Assembly: GCA_035326025.1 (NCBI GenBank)
Contig: DAOKYT010000020.1
Coordinates: 1-40,471 of the forward strand
Direction: 5' to 3'
DNA from: Amarobacter sp035326025
Lineage (GTDB): Bacteria > Chloroflexota > Dehalococcoidia > Tepidiformales > Tepidiformaceae
Length of the DNA: 40,471 bases
A model generated the notes under the pieces. It saw only the letters and a program-made list of their open reading frames with translations. It was not told where the DNA came from and did not search any database. Made by a program: the position numbers and the translations under genes. Shown in pieces: positions 30,862 through 38,365 of this stretch; the first letter of the stretch is position 1, and every line of letters begins with the position of its first letter.

Positions 30862-33057
30862 ATGAACGACCACGCCAATCATTCGATGCACGCCGCCCCC
30901 GAAACCGGCGAGCACCCGCGACATCCCCTCCCTGGCGCCCCCGACCCACGGCACGGGGCGCACGCCGGACGGCCCGAAAGCGGCCACGACCACGCCGCCA
31001 TGATGTCCGACCCGCGGATGGCGGCTGCGATGGAACGCGACATGCGGAATCGCTTCATCGTCTCGTTCCTCCTGACCATCCCCGTTGTCCTCTACTCCGA
31101 GCTCGGCGAGACCCTCTTCGGGTGGACCCCGCCGGTACCGTTCGGGCTCGCGACCACCTGGGCCGGGCTCGTCCTGGCAACACCCGTCGTCCTCTACGGA
31201 GGCTGGGTGTTCCTCCGCGGGGCATTCTTCGCATTGCGCGGCCGCCGGCTGGATATGTCGGTCCTGATCACGACTGGAGTCGCGGCCGCATACCTCTTCA
31301 GTGCCGGGATCACCGTCGGCGGTGGCCACGAAGTCTTCTTCGAGGCAGCGGCCATGCTCGTCACGTTCGTGCTCTTTGGGCACTGGATGGAGATGAAGAG
31401 CCGGCGTGGGACCACCGATGCCCTGCGAGCGCTCCTCGCCCTGGTCCCTGAAAAGGCAGTCGTACTGCGCGATGGCACCGAAATCGAGGTGGAAACCTCG
31501 GAGGTCGTTCGCGACGATACCGTTCGCGTCAGGCCAGGCCAGCGTGTGCCGGTCGATGGCGTCATCATCTCCGGCCGCAGCTCGCTCGATGAGTCGCTCG
31601 TGACCGGCGAGTCGCTCCCCGTGGAACGCGTCCAGGGCGACGAGGTCGTCGCCGGCAGCGTCAACGGAGAAGGGGCGTTGCTCATCCGGGCACTGGGCAC
31701 GGGGAGCGAGACCGTCCTCGGCCGCATCATCGACCTCGTCCAGAATGCCCAGGCCTCGAAAGCCCCCGCCCAGCGCCTTGCCGACCGCGCGGCGGCCGTG
31801 CTCGTCGTCGTCGCCGTCGGCTCGGGCGTTGTGACCTTCCTCGCGTGGAGCGCCTTTTCCACCGTTAGCCTCATCACCGCCCTCACCTTCGCCATCTCCG
31901 CCGTCGTCATCGCCTGCCCGGACGCCCTCGGCCTGGCCACGCCGACCGCGGTTGCGGTGGGCACCGGCCTCGGCGCGCGGCACAAGGTCCTGATCAAGGA
32001 CGCCGCCACGCTCGAAGGCGTCTCCTCGGTCGATGCCATCGTGCTGGATAAGACCGGGACCCTTACCGAAGGAAAGCCGAAGGTTGTGGAGCTCCGCGCG
32101 ATGGAAGGGCGGGACTCCGGCGAGGTGTTGCGCCTGGCCGCCGGCCTCGAGGCCTCGTCGTCTCACCCTCTTGCCCTGGCGGTGGTGGCGGCGGCGCATG
32201 AGCACGGCCTCCACGACCTTCCCCCCTACGATGCCGCCGAGAACGTGCCTGGCCACGGGACGGTCGGGTCCGTCGCCGGCAGACGGGTCGCCGTGGGCAA
32301 CCTGGACCTCTTGCGCCGCGAAGGCGTGGACCTCTCCGAAATCGAGCCCGAGGCGCGCCGGATGGCCAGCGCCGGCCGGAGCGTGGTCGCTATCGGCATC
32401 GACGGCCAGGCAGCCGGCATCGCCGCGATCGCCGACGTCGTGCGCCCCACGGCCGCCCCGGCGATCGCGGGCCTCCACCGCCTCGGTATCGAAGTAACCT
32501 TGCTCACCGGTGACAACGAAGGCACCGCCACCGCCGTCGCCTCCCAGGTCGGCATCGACCGCGTGTTCGCCAACGTCAAACCGGCCGAAAAAGCCGACTA
32601 CGTCCGTCGGCTGCAGGCCGAGGGCAAGACGGTCGCCATGGTGGGCGACGGCATCAATGATGCGCCCGCCCTTGCCGCCGCCGATATCGGCATGGCCATC
32701 GGCGCTGGCACCGACGTCGCAATCGAGACTGCCTCGGTCGTGCTCATGCGGAGCGACCCGGCCGACATCCTGAAAGCCATCGACCTCAGCCGGGCCACCG
32801 TCCGGAAGATGAAGCAAAACCTGTTCTGGGCATCGATCTACAATCTGCTGGCGATCCCGGTTGCTGCTGGCGCGCTCTACAGCTCCACGGGGCTCCAGCT
32901 CCGCCCGGAAGTCGCGGCGCTCCTCATGTCGCTCTCGTCGATCATCGTCGCGACCAACGCCGTCCTCCTGAAACGGGAAGGCGGCCGGCTGGAGGCCATC
33001 GGCAAGGCGGTTGGCGGCGTCGCACCGGGCCGCCTCGCGGCAAGCGCGATCCCATGA
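30862..33057 (+). CDS. P1B-type heavy-metal (copper/silver-like) ATPase
   Basis: A 731-residue protein. ATG 30862 follows GGGAGGA; an earlier in-frame ATG (30784) would place the palindrome inside the gene. Residues 1-60 are His/Met-rich (DHANHSMHA, HGAHAGRP, GHDHAAMM) with no HMA (GMTCxxC) domain. Eight membrane helices are expected. VTGES marks the actuator, Cys352-Pro-Asp354 replaces the usual CPC or CPH in TM6, Asp396 (DKTGTLTEGKPK) is phosphorylated, SSSHPLA is the HP motif, and VGDGINDAPALA is the hinge. YNLLAIPVAAG and MSLSSIIVATNA resemble CopA/CopB. The His-rich N-terminus fits CopB-like exporters. Metal specificity is inferred. Confidence 0.93.
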   Translation: MNDHANHSMHAAPETGEHPRHPLPGAPDPRHGAHAGRPESGHDHAAMMSDPRMAAAMERDMRNRFIVSFLLTIPVVLYSELGETLFGWTPPVPFGLATTWAGLVLATPVVLYGGWVFLRGAFFALRGRRLDMSVLITTGVAAAYLFSAGITVGGGHEVFFEAAAMLVTFVLFGHWMEMKSRRGTTDALRALLALVPEKAVVLRDGTEIEVETSEVVRDDTVRVRPGQRVPVDGVIISGRSSLDESLVTGESLPVERVQGDEVVAGSVNGEGALLIRALGTGSETVLGRIIDLVQNAQASKAPAQRLADRAAAVLVVVAVGSGVVTFLAWSAFSTVSLITALTFAISAVVIACPDALGLATPTAVAVGTGLGARHKVLIKDAATLEGVSSVDAIVLDKTGTLTEGKPKVVELRAMEGRDSGEVLRLAAGLEASSSHPLALAVVAAAHEHGLHDLPPYDAAENVPGHGTVGSVAGRRVAVGNLDLLRREGVDLSEIEPEARRMASAGRSVVAIGIDGQAAGIAAIADVVRPTAAPAIAGLHRLGIEVTLLTGDNEGTATAVASQVGIDRVFANVKPAEKADYVRRLQAEGKTVAMVGDGINDAPALAAADIGMAIGAGTDVAIETASVVLMRSDPADILKAIDLSRATVRKMKQNLFWASIYNLLAIPVAAGALYSSTGLQLRPEVAALLMSLSSIIVATNAVLLKREGGRLEAIGKAVGGVAPGRLAASAIP

Positions 33058-33129
33058 CCGCCCCCGGAACGACCATCTTTGCCGCTTCTGAACCGGGCGC
33101 TCTGGTCAGGACGAAGCCGCTGCGAGACA

Positions 33130-33148
33130 CTACTACCCATGGTAGTAG
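33130..33148. promoter_or_regulatory. TACTAC palindrome (operator 2)
   Basis: CTACTAC-CCATG-GTAGTAG, a perfect 7-bp inverted repeat, lies 33 nt before the cupredoxin start. It is the same arm sequence as operator 1, with 5 nt between arms instead of 8. Confidence 0.6.
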
Positions 33149-33181
33149 GAAGCCTGCTCCACGCTCCACGGAGGACAACCG

Positions 33182-33682
33182 ATGATTCGAAGGATTGCGA
33201 CCTGGCTCACCGTGGCCCTGGTCCTCGCCCTGGCCCTGCTCGTGACGGCGGCCTGCGGTAGTGGCGATGATGACGATGATGACGGCCACATGATGGACGG
33301 TGGCATGAGCGGGATGATGAGCGGCGACCAGCCCGCCGGTTCCATCCGCGTCGGGCTCGTGAACTGGGCCGTCGAGCCCGAGCGGACATCAGCCCCGGCG
33401 GGCGAGGTCACCTTCTGGGCCGTCCACGACATGGCCCACGGCCATGGAAGTAATGACGGCGGCGACGTCCACGACCTCCAGGTCATGCGCAAGACCGCGG
33501 AAGGCTCCTTCGAACTCGTCGGAGAGGTCAAAGGCTTGCGAATGGGCGAGGCAAAGGCGCTCACGCTCACCCTCGAGCCGGGTGAATATGAGCTCGCCTG
33601 CACGGTCGTCGAAGTCGTGGGCGACCAGGCCATCGGGCATTACACGAAGGGCATGCGCACGCCCTTTACCGTCACCGGGTAA
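33182..33682 (+). CDS. Cupredoxin-fold (sulfocyanin-like) lipoprotein
   Basis: A 166-residue protein with GGAGG 7 nt before the ATG. The signal peptide ends in lipobox TAA-C25, followed by GSGDDDDDDG and a Met/His-rich linker (HMMDGGMSGMMSGD). The cupredoxin domain starts at about residue 54. Type-1 copper ligands can be placed as His97 (VHDLQVM), Cys140 (ELACTVVE), His153 and Met158 (GHYTKGM). It should be an extracytoplasmic blue-copper electron carrier or copper binder. Its own TACTAC palindrome lies upstream. Confidence 0.85.
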   Translation: MIRRIATWLTVALVLALALLVTAACGSGDDDDDDGHMMDGGMSGMMSGDQPAGSIRVGLVNWAVEPERTSAPAGEVTFWAVHDMAHGHGSNDGGDVHDLQVMRKTAEGSFELVGEVKGLRMGEAKALTLTLEPGEYELACTVVEVVGDQAIGHYTKGMRTPFTVTG

Positions 33683-33765
33683 TCCCGCTCGGGACCTGCG
33701 GCCCCGAAACGCTGACCCGCTCGCCCGTCTCACCGGCGCGGAAAGGGCGGTAGGCTGAGCGGAAA

Positions 33766-33781
33766 TACTACGCCAGTAGTA
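33766..33781. promoter_or_regulatory. TACTAC palindrome (operator 3)
   Basis: TACTAC-GCCA-GTAGTA, a perfect 6-bp inverted repeat, lies 62 nt before the GTG start of the UGA-containing gene. It is the third copy of the arm sequence in the cluster, so that gene is regulated with the copper-type genes. Confidence 0.6.
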
Positions 33782-33843
33782 ATCGATCGCCGAATCCCTC
33801 GCCGCCAAACCCGGCGCCGGCGCGCACAGCAAGGAGCCAGTGG

Positions 33844-34371
33844 GTGAAAACTTTGCCACACAAAGACCAACAGAAGCGGTCCCGGAGACGCTCGATGCTC
33901 CCCCGGGCGCTTCTCCTCGGCTTCCTGGCGCTCATTGCCGTCGGCGCCGGCGCGCAGCTATGGACATCCTCGGGTGACGACGATAGCGGCGACGAACCCG
34001 CCGGCCACCAGCTTCCCACGGGGACCGTCGAGGCGCTTGGTGTCGCCGTGCAGTTCCCGGTCGTCGACCTCGGGCGGGTCCCGCTCGACACGCCCGCCGG
34101 AGGCCGGTGGCTGTTGCGCAACAACGGGCCGGCGCCGGTCACTATCGGGACGCCGGCAATCGAAGTCCTGGATGGTTGCTGACCAACCCGGCCGGTTGTG
34201 GGTGCCACAACCATCGAACCCGGTAGCGAAGTCCCCGTCGAATTGTCACTGCCCATGGGCATGCATTCCGGAATGGACGGCCCTCACCTCTTCCGCATCG
34301 CCATACCTCTGCAAGACGCATCCGGCGCGGCCGCGGAACTCGAGGTGTATTTCAAGGCGATGTTCCGGTGA
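33844..34371 (+). CDS. Putative selenoprotein: anchored Ig-like protein with in-frame UGA (Sec113)
   Basis: GTG start 7 nt after AAGGAG. The first 112 codons give an N-terminal membrane anchor (MLPRALLLGFLALIAVGAGA), an acidic linker, and an Ig-like region (VDLGRVPLDTPAGGRWLLRNNGPAPVTIG broken by turns) ending VLDGC. Then comes UGA (34180-34182), and the same frame continues for 62 codons to a UGA at 34369, with clear protein character: PVVGATTIEPGSEV, LSLPMGMHSGMDGPHLFRI, ELEVYFKAMF. With Sec at 113 the motif would be Gly-Cys-Sec-Pro. A SECIS-like hairpin starts 11 nt after the UGA. The alternative is a gene broken by a nonsense mutation (Cys or Trp codon to TGA), but the second half shows no decay. 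Residues PMGMHSGMDGPH suggest copper contact. The selenocysteine reading is inference. Confidence 0.65.
34194..34212 (+). promoter_or_regulatory. Candidate bacterial SECIS hairpin
   Basis: GGTTGTGG / CCACAACC forms a perfect 8-bp stem with the apical loop GTG. It begins 11 nt after the in-frame UGA, and the first loop G is 20 nt past the UGA. Stem length, distance and a G(U) at the loop start agree with the bacterial SECIS pattern as I remember it (loop about 16-37 nt downstream, G in the first loop positions). Confidence 0.6.
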
Positions 34372-34625
34372 GGACGGCGTCCCGGCCCGTTGTTCGTCTC
34401 CGGCGGCGGGAGTCCGTTCACCGGGTATGGGCTCTCGGATAATCCGGAGGCCGCCCCGGCTCTCTGCATCCCGGTAAACACCCCGGACCACCCGGTAATC
34501 CAGCAGGCGGCCAACCGCCTCCCTCTCCCGCGCTGAGCGCCCGCGCGGGTTGGTGGCCGCCCGGCAATCCCGGGTTCCCGCGGCGCGGCCTGTGGAGCGG
34601 CCCGGCCACTGCCGACTCTCCTGGT

Positions 34626-35093
34626 ATGACCGCGACGCTCCTGGGGATCGAATCGCACTGGAACTGGCGTGTTTCCGCCTGGTTCCGGGTGGGCTCTCTC
34701 GCGAGCCTCTGGCTGCTGGCAATCTTCATGAGCCCGCTCGCCTGGCTCTGGGCTCCACTCGCCGCCTTCCGGTCGGTGCTCTCCCTTGTCCAGACGGTGC
34801 TCAACGTCCGCCTCGGCCGCAACGTCGCGCTGGAAGGGCCGTCCCGCATCGACTGGGCCCTGGTCGGCGCCGTGTTCGTTGGAGCCTACCTCGCAGCCGG
34901 GGTCACACACCTCACCGGGGCGCCACTCTCGTTCGTGCTCCTCGTGCCGATGCTGGTGCCTTTCAGCGCGCTCCAGGTCCGGATGGTCGCGCGGTCGTTC
35001 GCGGCAGCCTTCATCGCCGACGTGCGGCCGGCGGCGCTCGCGCGCCTGGAAGACTACAGGCGGCTCGATCGCGGGGAGCTCCGGGCGGCGTAA
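34626..35093 (+). CDS. Multi-pass membrane protein of unknown function
   Basis: A 155-residue protein that I do not recognise. Hydrophobic segments lie at about 22-45 (VGSLASLWLLAIFMSPLAWLWAPL), 78-97 (WALVGAVFVGAYLAAGV) and 103-122 (LSFVLLVPMLVPFSALQV), with a basic C-terminal tail (RLEDYRRLDRGELRAA). There is no clear Shine-Dalgarno before the ATG; codon use and GC pattern match neighbouring genes. It converges on tadC with one base between the stop codons. The 254-nt gap before it shows nothing convincing. Confidence 0.6.
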   Translation: MTATLLGIESHWNWRVSAWFRVGSLASLWLLAIFMSPLAWLWAPLAAFRSVLSLVQTVLNVRLGRNVALEGPSRIDWALVGAVFVGAYLAAGVTHLTGAPLSFVLLVPMLVPFSALQVRMVARSFAAAFIADVRPAALARLEDYRRLDRGELRAA

Positions 35094-35094
35094 C

Positions 35095-35985
35095 TCAGAA
35101 CTGGTCGGTCATGCGGATGCCGGCCGGGCCAATGACCATCAGCAGCATGGCGGGCAGCACGAGCAGCGCCAGCACCACCACCATTTTCACCGGCGCTCGC
35201 TGAGCCTCGGCTTCCGCCCGCTGCCGTTTCTTTAAGCGAATCTGCGCGGCCTGCGTGCGCAACACCTGGCCGATGGGGATTCCGGTTTGTTCCGCCTGGA
35301 TGACGGCCTGGACGAAGCTCTTGAGCTCCGGCACGTCGGTCCGCTGAATCAGCCTGGTGAGCGCGTCGCGCCGGCTCCGCCCCAGCGTCGTTTCGCGGAC
35401 GGTCAGCCGCAGTTCTTCCCCCAGCGGGCCCCGGGTTTCGTGGCCAACCTCGGAAAGCGCCGCATCGATGCCAAGCCCGGCCTCCACCGTGGTCACGATC
35501 AGGTCCACCGCATCGGGCAGCGCCTTCAGCAATGCGCGCTTCCGGGCAGACACGCGAATCCGCAGCCAGTAGAGCGGCATCACCGCCAGGCCAAGCGCCG
35601 CCACGAGCGTCGCGGCCAGTTGTGGCGCGGGCCCGCCCGCAATGACACCGGCGAACGCGACGAACACCCCGGCCCCAACCGCCACGAGCTGGACGGTGAG
35701 CATCGCATGGAGGCTCAACGGGTCGCCCGCCAGCATGAGGCGGTGTTCGATACCGCTCACCCAGGAACCCGGGAGGAGGCGCATGAGCATGGCCCGCGCC
35801 CGCTGCGCCAGCGGGACGCCGACCCGCGCCGTGAACGGCTCCGCGAGGAGATCGGGCCGGTCCTTAAGCCCCCCGCGCTCGAGCCGGTTGAGCCGCTCGG
35901 GCAGGGCCCCGTTGGTGGCTCCGAAGAGCGAGTACGCGCCGATGAAGGCTGCGGCCGCGCCGCAAAGAACCGCGAGCAGCACCAT
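35095..35985 (-). CDS. tadC: Tad pilus assembly inner-membrane protein TadC
   Basis: A 296-residue protein with a type II secretion F domain. Helices lie at the N-terminus (VLLAVLCGAAAAFIGAYSLFG), in the middle (LVAVGAGVFVAFAGVIAGG; ATLVAALGLAVMPLYWL) and at the C-terminus (VVVLALLVLPAMLLMVIGPA). The cytosolic T2SSF core carries LPDAVDLIVTTVEAGLGIDAALSEVG, FVQAVIQAEQTGIPIGQVLRTQA and RRQRAEAEAQRAPVKM-type blocks. Together with TadB it forms the platform through which pilin subunits are extruded. Last gene of the minus-strand tad operon, 3 nt after tadB. Confidence 0.92.
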   Translation of the reverse strand: MVLLAVLCGAAAAFIGAYSLFGATNGALPERLNRLERGGLKDRPDLLAEPFTARVGVPLAQRARAMLMRLLPGSWVSGIEHRLMLAGDPLSLHAMLTVQLVAVGAGVFVAFAGVIAGGPAPQLAATLVAALGLAVMPLYWLRIRVSARKRALLKALPDAVDLIVTTVEAGLGIDAALSEVGHETRGPLGEELRLTVRETTLGRSRRDALTRLIQRTDVPELKSFVQAVIQAEQTGIPIGQVLRTQAAQIRLKKRQRAEAEAQRAPVKMVVVLALLVLPAMLLMVIGPAGIRMTDQF

Positions 35986-35988
35986 CTC

Positions 35989-36960
35989 CTACACCTCAAT
36001 CGTCATGATGCGGCGCATGGCCACGAATGCCGTCACTTCCATCACGGCTCCAGCCGCCAGGAATAGCCGGCCCAGCGAGTCCTCCCAGAGAGGCGAAATG
36101 AATTCCGGGTTCACCACGAGGAAGAACCCCACCACCCAGGCCGGCAGCAACCCGACGATGAGGCCGCCCAGCCGCTGCTGAGCTGTCAGCGCCTGGATGT
36201 GGCCTCGCAGCTCTTCCCGCTCGCGCATGGTGCCGGCCACGCTATCGAGGATCGCCGCGAGGTCGCCTCCCACCTTGCGGTGAATCTCCAGCGCCCGCGC
36301 CACGATGCGAAGGTCGTTGCTATCGATGCGCGAGACCATCGCCGCCATGCCAGCTTCGAACGAGCCGCCCACGCGCGCCTGGTCGATGATCAGTCCGAAT
36401 TCCCCCGCGAGCGGGTCGTCCATCTCGCGGCTCACCGTCTGCACCGCTTCCATCACGCCGAATCCGCTCCGCAGCGACGTTGCCATCACCTGGAGGGCGA
36501 CCGGGAGCTGCTTGTTGAAAAGGTCGAGCCTGCGCCGGGCGCGGCTGCGCACCCACAATTCGACGCCCAGCACCGCGAGGGCACCGAACGACAGGCCGAT
36601 GATCACCATGCCCGATGTGAGCGTGACCAGCGCCGCGACGCCAACGAAGGCCACCACGAGCGCGAGCAGATACTCGCTGACCTTCAGCGGGAGCGCGGCC
36701 CGTTCGAGAAGCCCGGCGCGCGAGCTGACCCAGCTGTAGCGCCGCAGGAGCGCGCTCACCCGCTCGCTGCCGGCGACTACATCCTCCTTCAGGATGCTCC
36801 CGGCGGCGAGCGTGCGGGGCCTCTCATCGCCCCCGCCGCGCTGGAGGGTGACGGTCCGGGCAGCCAGCTTGCGCCGGTTCTCGGAGAACTGCCCGGTGAG
36901 GGCGCCAACACCAACGAACACGCTGAGCGCGCCCAGGACCGCGGCGAGCGCCGGGATCAC
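35989..36960 (-). CDS. tadB: Tad pilus assembly inner-membrane protein TadB
   Basis: A 323-residue T2SSF-domain protein with a GTG start overlapping the cpaF stop (GTGA). It has an N-terminal helix (ALAAVLGALSVFVGVGALTG), a central pair (LLALVVAFVGVAALVTLTSGMVIIGLSFGALAVLG), the conserved block QLPVALQVMATSLRSGFGVMEAVQTVSREM, then GSFEAGMAAMVSRI and RIVARALEIHRKVGGDLAAILDSVAGTMRER. The C-terminal helices start at GLIVGLLPAWVVGFFLV. It partners TadC, and its coupling to the ATPase gene fits the usual A-B-C order. Confidence 0.93.
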   Translation of the reverse strand: MIPALAAVLGALSVFVGVGALTGQFSENRRKLAARTVTLQRGGGDERPRTLAAGSILKEDVVAGSERVSALLRRYSWVSSRAGLLERAALPLKVSEYLLALVVAFVGVAALVTLTSGMVIIGLSFGALAVLGVELWVRSRARRRLDLFNKQLPVALQVMATSLRSGFGVMEAVQTVSREMDDPLAGEFGLIIDQARVGGSFEAGMAAMVSRIDSNDLRIVARALEIHRKVGGDLAAILDSVAGTMREREELRGHIQALTAQQRLGGLIVGLLPAWVVGFFLVVNPEFISPLWEDSLGRLFLAAGAVMEVTAFVAMRRIMTIEV

Positions 36961-38342
36961 CGCTGCACCCTGTCGAGGAAGAGTTCGGGCTGCAGCTGGC
37001 AGCCCATGATCGCCAGCTGCTCGGAGAAGGTCGGGCGCAGCCCCGTCGGGCGGTAGCGGCCCCTCACCTCGCCGCCTTCCCCGAGGCCCTCGGCCTTGAA
37101 GACGAACAGGTCCTGCAGGGTGACGGTCGAGCCCTCCATGCCGGTCACCTCGCTCACGCGCACGATGCGGCGCACCCCGTCGGGGAAGCGCTGCAGCTGG
37201 ATGATGAGGTGGAGCGCCGAGGCCACCTGCTCGCGAATCGCGGTCACGGGCAGTTCGACCCCCGCCATCAGCACCATGTTTTCGATCCGGGCGAGCGCGT
37301 CGCGCGGGCTGTTGGCGTGGACCGTTGAGAGCGAGCCTTCGTGCCCCGTGTTCATCGCCTGGAGCATCTCGAACGCCTCGGCGCCGCGGATCTCCCCGAT
37401 GATGATCCGGTCCGGCCGCATGCGGAGCGCGTTGCGCAGCAGGTCCCGCTGGGTGATCGCGTGCGCGCCGGTCATGTCCGGCGGCCGGGCCTCCATCTTG
37501 ATGACGTGCCGCTGCTGGAGTGAGAGCTCGACCGGGTCTTCGATGGTCACGATGCGTTCGCTGCGGGGGATGTAGGCCGAAAGGGCGTTCAGGAATGTGG
37601 TCTTGCCGCTGCCCGTGCCGCCCGAGATGAGGATGTTCAGCTTGTACGTGGTGCAGGCGCCGAGAAATTCCGCCATCCGTTCGTCGAGTGTCTTGGCCGC
37701 GATCAGGTCCTCTATCCGGTAGCGGTCGCGCCGGAACTTCCGGATGGTGATGGTCGGGTGCACCGGCGTGGCCGGGGGGATGGTGATATTCACCCGGGAT
37801 CCATCGGCAAGCCGCGCATCGACCATCGGCGTCGCTTCATCCACGCGGCGGCCAATCTGGGAAAGGATCCGTTCCGCCACCCGCCGCACGTGCGTGTCGT
37901 CCCGGAAGCTGATGTCGCTCGGATGGATGACACCCTCCCGCTCGAAGTAGACCTCGCCAGGCCCATTGACCATCACCTCCGTGACGCTCGGGTCATCGAC
38001 GAGGACCTGGATCGGGCCAAGGCCAAGCACCTCATCGGCCACGAGCGCGATCAGGCGCTGGCGCGTTTCGCCGTACACCGGGTAGTCGCCATTCGCGATG
38101 ATGGTGGCTGCCGCCTCTTCCACCAGCCCGCGCGCCTCCCCGGGCTCCGCGCCCGAGAGCTTATCGGGGTCGAGGCTGTTGATGAGCCGCTCGTGGAGGG
38201 AGGCGACCATCTGGGAGAGGTCGGGGCCGCTGGCTGGCTTGAGCACGGGACGGGAGCTCCCCGCCATGATGCTGGCAATCCCCTCCCGCGACCCGCCAAA
38301 GCGGATGCCGGTCCCGTTTTCGCCCCGGGGCAAGTCGCTCAT
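36957..38342 (-). CDS. cpaF: Tad/Flp pilus assembly secretion ATPase (CpaF/TadA)
   Basis: A 461-residue T2SE/VirB11-type ATPase. The N-terminal domain holds LGLGPIQVLVDDPSVTEVMVNGPGEVYFE. Walker A is GGTGSGKTTFLN, the Asp box is VTIEDPVEL, Walker B is RIIIGEIRGAEAFEMLQA, and the His box is MNTGHEGSLSTVHANSPRDAL. The arginine-finger block is VNITIPPATPVHPTITIRKF. It is a hexameric motor powering pilus assembly, and its start is 23 nt after the cpaE stop. All catalytic motifs are intact. Confidence 0.96.
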   Translation of the reverse strand: MSDLPRGENGTGIRFGGSREGIASIMAGSSRPVLKPASGPDLSQMVASLHERLINSLDPDKLSGAEPGEARGLVEEAAATIIANGDYPVYGETRQRLIALVADEVLGLGPIQVLVDDPSVTEVMVNGPGEVYFEREGVIHPSDISFRDDTHVRRVAERILSQIGRRVDEATPMVDARLADGSRVNITIPPATPVHPTITIRKFRRDRYRIEDLIAAKTLDERMAEFLGACTTYKLNILISGGTGSGKTTFLNALSAYIPRSERIVTIEDPVELSLQQRHVIKMEARPPDMTGAHAITQRDLLRNALRMRPDRIIIGEIRGAEAFEMLQAMNTGHEGSLSTVHANSPRDALARIENMVLMAGVELPVTAIREQVASALHLIIQLQRFPDGVRRIVRVSEVTGMEGSTVTLQDLFVFKAEGLGEGGEVRGRYRPTGLRPTFSEQLAIMGCQLQPELFLDRVQR

Positions 38343-38365
38343 CGTTGGCTCCTTTTCCTTCCCAT

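Noticed and set aside
30211..32817. An 868-codon open frame on the minus strand opposite the P1B ATPase
   Set aside because: High-GC codon bias keeps the antisense frame open; the sense strand has a complete ATPase with all motifs and a ribosome site.
33844..34182. A simple 112-residue protein ending at 34182
   Set aside because: The same frame continues as convincing protein for 62 codons with a hairpin after the UGA, so a plain stop is the less likely reading (kept as an alternative).
34372..34625. A gene or operator in the gap before the membrane protein at 34626
   Set aside because: The open frames here are antisense continuations of neighbours and the short repeats (CCCGGTAAxC) are too weak to interpret.
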